Shown one piece after another: positions 6,359 through 10,623 of a stretch of DNA of 10,623 nt. A model generated the notes under the pieces. The model was given only the letters and a program-made list of their open reading frames with translations. It did not search any database and was not told the origin of the DNA. Source of the stretch: Draconibacterium orientale (lineage in GTDB: Bacteria > Bacteroidota > Bacteroidia > Bacteroidales > UBA1556); contig DZDC01000013.1 of the NCBI GenBank assembly GCA_022736595.1, positions 5,048 through 15,670 of the forward strand, written 5' to 3'. Both the position numbers and the translations under genes were made by a program. How positions within the stretch are numbered: position 1 is the stretch's first letter; each line of letters begins with the position of its first letter.

Positions 6359-6409
6359 CTTCTTAATTTTTTTTCAACTACCATACAGCCTTTTTTAAAA
6401 TATACTTCC

Positions 6410-8038
6410 ATGTCAAAGCTGATTTTTATAGCCCTAACCCTTTCCATTTTTGGACTTTGGAATTGTAGCGCTCCCATGCCATTGCCCGAAGGAGTTCAAA
6501 TTTTTAGATACAACGAATCGGCAGGCATAAGCTCTCTCGATCCGGCCATGGCTCGCGATCAAGCCAATATATGGGCTGTAAATCAGATATTTAACGGCTT
6601 GGTGCAGCTCGACGATAAACTGTTGGTGAAGCCCTCGTTGGCCTCTCATTGGGATATTTCGACCGATGGGCGCACTTACACTTTTTATCTTCGCACTGAC
6701 GTATTTTTTCATCCAAGTCACTTGTTTCCCCAAGGGCGAAAGTTTACTGCTCAGGATATGGAATACAGCCTTCAACGAATCCTCAACCCCAAAACCATGA
6801 GTCCGGGCGCGGTTTGGCTCAACGAACTTATCGATACCCTCAGCCACCAACAATATTGGATTCAAGCCCGCAACGATTCTGTACTCGAAATCAAGCTTAA
6901 GGCTCCCTTTGCACCTTTTTTAAGTCGCCTAAGTATGCCTTATTTTTCGGCTGTTCCCAAAGAAGTGGTGGCGTTTTATGGAGCTGATTTTGGTCGCAAT
7001 CCCATTGGTACTGGCCCCTTTACCTTTAAACTGTGGAAAGAAGGAGTGAAGTTGGTGCTTCTCAAAAACCCCAACTATTTCGAGAAAGAGAATGGCGAAT
7101 CTTTGCCTTTTTTGGACGCTGTGGCCATTAGTTTTATCATTGATAAGCAATCTGTTTTCCTCGAATTTATCAAAGGTAATATCGACTTTATGTCGGGCAT
7201 TGATGCCACTTATAAAGATGAACTTTTACAAGCCGACGGAAGCCTTCAACCCAAATACAAGTCGAAAGTGGTGATGACCACGTCGCCTTACCTCAATACT
7301 GAATATCTCGGCTTTTTATCTTCCGATTCTTCTTCCGATGTGTTGCAAAATCCATGGATTCGCAAAGCCATAAACCTTGGCTTTGATCGAGTGAAAATGA
7401 TGCGCTACCTACGTAATAATATTGGAATAGCCGGAGAATACGGCATGGTTCCGGTGGGCATGGCGGGCTTTGAACCTCAAAAGGAGAAGTTTTATACCTA
7501 CTTGCCCGATTCGGCGCTTAAGTTATTGGCCTTGGCGGGCTATCCCAATGGAAAAGGCTTGCCCGAAATTAGCCTCTCAACGGTGGGTTCCTATCTCGAC
7601 ATTAGCAAGTATATGCAGCAAGAATTAGCTAAAATTGGTATTCGAATCAAAATTGATGTACACCAGCCAGGAGCCTTGCGCCAAATGATTGCCCAGGGGA
7701 AAATTCCCTTTTTCAGAGGTTCATGGATTGCCGATTATGCCGATCCTGAAAACTATCTTTCGCTTTTTTATAGTCCCAACGCTGCCCCGGCAGGAGCTAA
7801 TTACACCCTTTTCCATTCCCAACAATTTGATCAACTTTACCGTCAAGCGCAAACCCAAACCAATGATAGTTTGCGCATGATTCTTTATCAAAAGATGAAT
7901 AAACTCGTCAGCGATCAAGCTCCGGTGGTGGTTTTGTATTACGATCAAGCATTGCGTTTTACTTCACCAAAAATCAGCGGATTGGGAATTAATAGCATGA
8001 ATCTGCTTAATCTTAAACGAGTTAAAAAACAGAGGTAA
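6410..8038 (+). CDS. ABC-type peptide/nickel-family substrate-binding lipoprotein (SBP_bac_5)
   Basis: A 542-residue extracytoplasmic solute-binding protein of family 5 (DppA/OppA/NikA-like), of normal length. The start is the ATG at 6410: it gives a signal peptide (MSKLIFIALTLSIFGLWNC) with a lipidation Cys at residue 19. A GTG in the same frame at 6323 lies upstream of the promoter element and would read through repeat DNA. Family signatures are ISSLDPAMARD (40-50), PSLASHWDISTDGRTYTFYLR (75-95), FTAQDMEYSLQRIL (112-125), NPIGTGPF (197-204) and NPNYFE (220-225). The lipobox LWNC has Asn before the Cys, unusual outside the relaxed Bacteroidota lipoboxes. Family members deliver oligopeptides, nickel chelates or other ligands to an ABC importer, but no permease or ATPase gene is adjacent. 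Ligand unknown; oligopeptide is the default guess. Confidence 0.88.
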   Translation: MSKLIFIALTLSIFGLWNCSAPMPLPEGVQIFRYNESAGISSLDPAMARDQANIWAVNQIFNGLVQLDDKLLVKPSLASHWDISTDGRTYTFYLRTDVFFHPSHLFPQGRKFTAQDMEYSLQRILNPKTMSPGAVWLNELIDTLSHQQYWIQARNDSVLEIKLKAPFAPFLSRLSMPYFSAVPKEVVAFYGADFGRNPIGTGPFTFKLWKEGVKLVLLKNPNYFEKENGESLPFLDAVAISFIIDKQSVFLEFIKGNIDFMSGIDATYKDELLQADGSLQPKYKSKVVMTTSPYLNTEYLGFLSSDSSSDVLQNPWIRKAINLGFDRVKMMRYLRNNIGIAGEYGMVPVGMAGFEPQKEKFYTYLPDSALKLLALAGYPNGKGLPEISLSTVGSYLDISKYMQQELAKIGIRIKIDVHQPGALRQMIAQGKIPFFRGSWIADYADPENYLSLFYSPNAAPAGANYTLFHSQQFDQLYRQAQTQTNDSLRMILYQKMNKLVSDQAPVVVLYYDQALRFTSPKISGLGINSMNLLNLKRVKKQR

Positions 8039-8043
8039 AACCC

Positions 8044-8061
8044 TCAGGGCTAACGCCCCTC
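8044..8061. repeat. GGGCTAACGCCC hairpin element, copy 1
   Basis: TCAGGGCTAACGCCCCTC: a small hairpin with GGGC/GCCC stem and TAAC loop (AGGG...CCCT outer pairs with one bulged C). An identical 18-nt copy lies 52 bp downstream. It starts 5 nt after the lipoprotein stop. It has no T-run, so it is not an obvious terminator. Confidence 0.7.
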
Positions 8062-8074
8062 TTGGAAACATCAC

Positions 8075-8089
8075 CATTGCTTTGCAATG
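8075..8089. repeat. 6-bp inverted repeat CATTGC-TTT-GCAATG
   Basis: A perfect 6-bp stem with a 3-nt loop between the two GGGCTAACGCCC copies. Its complement sequence CATTGCAAAG reappears at 8232-8241, next to a degenerate inverted copy of the GGGC element, so both motifs belong to the same repeat unit. Confidence 0.6.
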
Positions 8090-8095
8090 AAGATT

Positions 8096-8113
8096 TCAGG
8101 GCTAACGCCCCTC
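8096..8113. repeat. GGGCTAACGCCC hairpin element, copy 2
   Basis: Identical over 18 nt to the copy at 8044-8061, in the same orientation. Two further degenerate copies follow in inverted orientation: AGGGGCGTGGCC (8149-8160) and GCGTTTGCCCCCTGAAA (8204-8220). The arrangement recalls REP/BIME clusters mobilised by RAYT transposases, but no transposase gene is in the window. Confidence 0.65.
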
Positions 8114-8259
8114 AATGATCAAATTCCATTACCTTCTACAAGGTATTTAGGGGCGTGGCCATGTAATCTTAGTAAAAAAACATAGCTCGTAGGATTATTA
8201 GATGCGTTTGCCCCCTGAAAAGCCCTTGATGCATTGCAAAGACTTTTTATAATTTTTTG

Positions 8260-8267
8260 TACATTTG
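8260..8267 (+). promoter_or_regulatory. -7 promoter element for the sigma-54-type regulator gene
   Basis: TACATTTG matches TAnnTTTG, 17 nt before the ATG at 8285. A TTG at 8234-8236 is 23 nt upstream, slightly longer than the usual spacing. That TTG lies inside the CATTGCAAAG end of the inverted repeat unit, so the repeat may supply part of this promoter. Confidence 0.5.
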
Positions 8268-8284
8268 CAGGTTAATTTATAATC

Positions 8285-9535
8285 ATGGAAATTCAATCAA
8301 TAAAACAGCGTTTTGGAATCATTGGCAATTCACCTTTGCTCAACAGAGCCATTGAGATAGCCATTCAGGTAGCATCCACCGATTTGTCGGTGTTGATTAC
8401 TGGAGAAAGCGGCTCGGGTAAGGAGAATTTTCCAAAAATTATACATCAATTAGGAGCCCGCAAGCATGGTAATTACATTGCTGTAAATTGCGGTGCCATA
8501 CCTGAAGGAACCATCGATTCGGAGCTTTTTGGTCACGAAAAGGGTTCTTTTACCGGAGCTACCGAAAGCCGTAAAGGTTATTTTGAAGTGGCCGATGGAG
8601 GCACCATTTTCTTGGATGAAGTGGCCGAATTGCCACTGGCCACCCAAGCTCGATTACTGAGGGTGCTCGAAAACGGAGAGTACATCCGTGTAGGGTCTTC
8701 AAAAGTGCTTAAAACAAATGTACGCGTGGTGGCAGCTACCAACGTGAATATTCCTAAGGCCATCGATGAAGGACGTTTTCGTGAGGATTTGTATTATCGA
8801 CTTAATACGGTGCCCATTCAGGTGCCAGCTTTAAGATACCGTAAGGAAGATATTTTGCTGTTATTCAGAAAATTTGCCTCTGATTTTGCCCTAAAATATC
8901 GCATGCCTACCATCCAACTCAACGAAGAAGCGACTCAGGCTTTGATCAATTACCATTGGAAAGGAAATGTGCGACAACTCAAAAACGTGACCGAGCAAAT
9001 TTCGATTATTGAGAACAACCGCAGCGTTGATAAAAATACCTTGATAAAATATTTGCCCGAAGCAGAGAGCAACCGTTTGCCTGTTTTGTTTCGCGATCCC
9101 AAAGACAGCCATCTCAGCGAGCGTGATCTTTTGTATAAAGTGCTCTTCGAGATGCGCCGCGATGTCAACGATCTTAAACAGTTGGTGGGGGATATGCTTC
9201 AAAATGGTGAACCCAATTTGAGTGCCCTTTCAAAACCATCCAATACCCGCATAGTTAAAGAGGTGTTTGAAGACTTGAGCGACAACGATTTCACTCCGGC
9301 ACATGGCATGTACGAATCCAATTCTTCGCCCACTGTGGTGCTTGATACGCGTTATGATGGATCCATCCAAGATTCGGAAGTACTCGAAGAATCGCTCTCA
9401 TTGCAAGAAAAAGAAGTGGAAATGATTAAAAGAGCGCTTAAGAAACACCAAGGAAAACGAAAAAATGCTGCCGATGAATTGGGAATCTCAGAACGAACCT
9501 TATATCGAAAAATTAAGGAATTCGACTTGGGTTAG
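8285..9535 (+). CDS. Sigma-54-type AAA+ transcriptional activator with Fis-like HTH
   Basis: A 416-residue bacterial enhancer-binding protein. Only ~15 residues precede the AAA+ domain, so there is no N-terminal receiver, PAS or GAF domain. The AAA+ core shows Walker A GESGSGKE (40-47), the sigma-54-contacting loop GSFTGA (87-92, Ser where GAFTGA is canonical), Walker B GTIFLDE (106-112), ATNVNIPKAIDEGRFREDLYYRLN (151-174) with arginine-finger residues, and sensor II GNVRQLKN (228-235). A linker of ~110 residues follows, with a likely coiled coil (about 278-306, LSERDLLYKVLFEMRRDVND). The end is a Fis-type helix-turn-helix (about 376-413, ISERTLYRKI). It should activate RpoN-dependent promoters, but its targets and signal are not visible. 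It precedes lptE by 63 bp without an obvious promoter, an order I recall from other Bacteroidota; co-transcription is likely. Confidence 0.9.
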   Translation: MEIQSIKQRFGIIGNSPLLNRAIEIAIQVASTDLSVLITGESGSGKENFPKIIHQLGARKHGNYIAVNCGAIPEGTIDSELFGHEKGSFTGATESRKGYFEVADGGTIFLDEVAELPLATQARLLRVLENGEYIRVGSSKVLKTNVRVVAATNVNIPKAIDEGRFREDLYYRLNTVPIQVPALRYRKEDILLLFRKFASDFALKYRMPTIQLNEEATQALINYHWKGNVRQLKNVTEQISIIENNRSVDKNTLIKYLPEAESNRLPVLFRDPKDSHLSERDLLYKVLFEMRRDVNDLKQLVGDMLQNGEPNLSALSKPSNTRIVKEVFEDLSDNDFTPAHGMYESNSSPTVVLDTRYDGSIQDSEVLEESLSLQEKEVEMIKRALKKHQGKRKNAADELGISERTLYRKIKEFDLG

Positions 9536-9598
9536 CAGCAAAACTCGATATTGAATTGAAAGTAAAAGGGAATCATATTTTAAATATTACACAAACGG

Positions 9599-10123
9599 AT
9601 GAATCCAATAAAATCAAGTTTTAAATTTAAACCAGCCTTTATTTTGGTAATTTTCCTTTGGATGAGTACAGGTTGCTTTACTGTAAATTATTCGTTCACA
9701 GGAGCTCCCATCACTGCCAGGACCATCAATATCGACTTTTTCCCCAATAAGGCCAGCTTGATCAACAGTTCGTTAAGCCAGTCGTTTACCGAAGCCCTGC
9801 GCGATAAGTTTGTAAACCAAACCAAACTCGACCTGGTTGAAACCAATGGCGAACTTCAAATGTCAGGCGAAATAGTGGATTACCATACCACTCCCACAGC
9901 CATTCAAGGAAACGAACAAGCCGCCCTCAACCGATTAACCATTACCATCAATGTTCGTTTTGAAAATACCCTCAATCCCGACGAATCCTTTGAGCAGCGT
10001 TTTAGTGCCTTTGAAGATTACGATGCTTCGCTCAACTTTGCCTCCGTGGAAGGGGATTTGGTGAACACCATTACCGAGAGATTGGTTCAAGATATTTTTA
10101 ATAAAGCTGTTGTAAACTGGTAA
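9599..10123 (+). CDS. lptE: LptE-like LPS-assembly lipoprotein
   Basis: A 174-residue lipoprotein. A signal peptide (hydrophobic core about 12-24) ends in STGC with the lipidated Cys at residue 26. The mature part begins FTVNYSFTGAPI and continues with ITARTINIDFFPNKASLINSSLSQ, TEALRDKF, LQMSGEI, NRLTITINVRFEN and a C-terminal DIFNKAVVNW. This is the pattern of Bacteroidota LptE-family proteins. In the Lpt system LptE plugs and helps fold the outer-membrane LPS translocon LptD. No acidic residues follow the Cys, so there is no surface-export signal and it should face the periplasm. lptD is not in the window. It lies between the sigma-54-type activator and the next gene (5-nt gap), in an operon-like order. 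Confidence 0.85.
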   Translation: MNPIKSSFKFKPAFILVIFLWMSTGCFTVNYSFTGAPITARTINIDFFPNKASLINSSLSQSFTEALRDKFVNQTKLDLVETNGELQMSGEIVDYHTTPTAIQGNEQAALNRLTITINVRFENTLNPDESFEQRFSAFEDYDASLNFASVEGDLVNTITERLVQDIFNKAVVNW

Positions 10124-10128
10124 GCCCT

Positions 10129-10623
10129 ATGACAATAACCCAATTCTATTCTGTGCTCAGCCAACCTAATCTGGTTTTAACTCCGCAAGAACACGCAGAT
10201 TTAAAATCGATGATTGACCAATTTCCAGCATTTCAACTGGCTAAAATGCTTGAGCTTAAGACCCTTCAGTTGCAAGACTCAACCCTTTTTAGGAACAAGC
10301 TTTCTAAGGTTGCGGCTCAAATGCCCAATCGCGAAGCCTTATTCACCCTGCTTTACCAACAAAAACCAACTAAAACTAAGGTCGAAGCTCCGAAGGTAAT
10401 TGAAAAGCCAGAAACTATATCTCAAGAAATAAATCTGGAAGCACTTGCGAAACCAACCAAAACTAAGGTCGAAGCTCCGAAAGCAACTGAAAAGACAGAA
10501 ACTATATCTCAAGAAATAAATCTGGAAGCACTTGCGAAACTAACCAAAACTAAGGTCGAAGCTCCGAAGGTAATTGAAAAGCCAGAAACCATATCTCAAG
10601 AAATCAAGCTGGAAGCGCCATCG
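10129..10623 (+). CDS. Protein of unknown function with 29-residue tandem repeats (3' truncated)
   Basis: An ATG 5 nt after the lptE stop opens a frame with no stop before the window ends; 165 residues are visible. Residues 1-78 form a helical domain with FPAFQLAKMLELKTL (32-46), FRNKLSKVAAQMPNREALFTLLYQ (55-78). This matches my recollection of the Bacteroidota protein encoded between lptE and secG, sometimes labelled TPR-like. Residues 79-165 are three tandem 29-residue units, each K-x-T-K-T-K-V-E-A-P-K then E-K-x-E-T-I-S-Q-E-I-x-L-E-A. They are rich in Lys, Glu, Pro and Thr and are probably an extended, charged linker. No signal peptide is seen. Function unknown; co-transcription with lptE is likely. 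Confidence 0.75.
   Translation, partial: MTITQFYSVLSQPNLVLTPQEHADLKSMIDQFPAFQLAKMLELKTLQLQDSTLFRNKLSKVAAQMPNREALFTLLYQQKPTKTKVEAPKVIEKPETISQEINLEALAKPTKTKVEAPKATEKTETISQEINLEALAKLTKTKVEAPKVIEKPETISQEIKLEAPS
10363..10623 (+). repeat. 87-bp in-frame tandem repeat, three units, open at the window end
   Basis: Units at 10363-10449, 10450-10536 and 10537-10623, all exactly 87 bp, so the reading frame is kept. Units 1 and 2 differ at about 5 positions; units 1 and 3 at about 9, mostly at their 3' ends. Units 1 and 3 share the core KVIEKP, while unit 2 has KATEKT. More copies may follow beyond the window. High DNA identity, including at third codon positions, points to recent expansion. Confidence 0.9.

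Noticed and set aside
6323..6409. In-frame GTG extension of the solute-binding protein by 29 residues
   Set aside because: It lies upstream of the TACCTTTG element and within repeat DNA, and would bury the lipoprotein signal peptide that begins at the ATG at 6410.
8044..8061. GGGCTAACGCCC hairpin as the terminator of the lipoprotein gene
   Set aside because: No T-run follows, and the same element recurs several times in the spacer, which fits a dispersed repeat better.
8321..8340. Possible sigma-54 promoter (TTGGCA ... TTTGCT) at the start of the regulator gene
   Set aside because: The spacing between GG and GC is 12 nt instead of 10, and it lies inside the coding sequence.
10363..10623. 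Tandem 87-bp repeats as a CRISPR array
   Set aside because: Units are contiguous with no unique spacers and form one open reading frame.

Overview
This window looks like a chromosomal segment from a member of the Bacteroidota. Four things point there. The first gene ends in a type IX secretion (T9SS) sorting domain. Several start codons are preceded by the Bacteroidota promoter element TAnnTTTG, and purine-rich Shine-Dalgarno sites are absent. The RsmG, YjjG-like and LptE-like proteins have Bacteroidota-style sequences. Finally, the order sigma-54-type activator, lptE, then a protein of unknown function is one I recall from this phylum. I cannot name a genus. The DNA is moderately AT-rich and most of it is ordinary housekeeping sequence, with one accessory-looking operon and two repeat-rich spacers.

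Layout. Bases 1-1060 (+): the 3' part of a secreted endonuclease I, overlapping a QueD/PTPS-family gene by 8 nt. A terminator hairpin at 1070-1098 separates this pair from the convergent pair rsmG and an alpha/beta hydrolase (1097-2495, -). Bases 2581-5074 (-): a compact three-gene operon of a DUF1858-DUF2249-DUF2249 protein, a roughly 12-TM heme-copper-oxidase/NnrS-like membrane protein, and a DUF59 (SufT/PaaD-like) protein. Bases 5273-5968 (-): a YjjG-like HAD phosphatase. Bases 5969-6409: a 441-bp spacer built from several short-period repeat phrases. Bases 6410-8038 (+): a lipoprotein substrate-binding protein of the peptide/nickel ABC family. Bases 8039-8284: a spacer with direct and inverted copies of a GGGCTAACGCCC hairpin element. 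Bases 8285-10623 (+): a sigma-54-type AAA+ activator with a Fis-like HTH, an LptE-like lipoprotein, and the start of a protein containing three 29-residue tandem repeats. That last gene runs off the window.

The candidate for a poorly described system is the 2581-5074 operon. DUF2249 and DUF1858 domains and NnrS-like membrane proteins are associated with nitric-oxide/denitrification metabolism and with repair-type hemerythrins, and DUF59 proteins act in Fe-S cluster assembly. The combination suggests a membrane-linked module for nitrosative or redox stress and Fe-S or metal-centre maintenance. That role is inferred from domain identity and gene order only. The 87-bp repeat in the last gene and the repeat mosaics in the two spacers are the clearest unexplained sequence structures.
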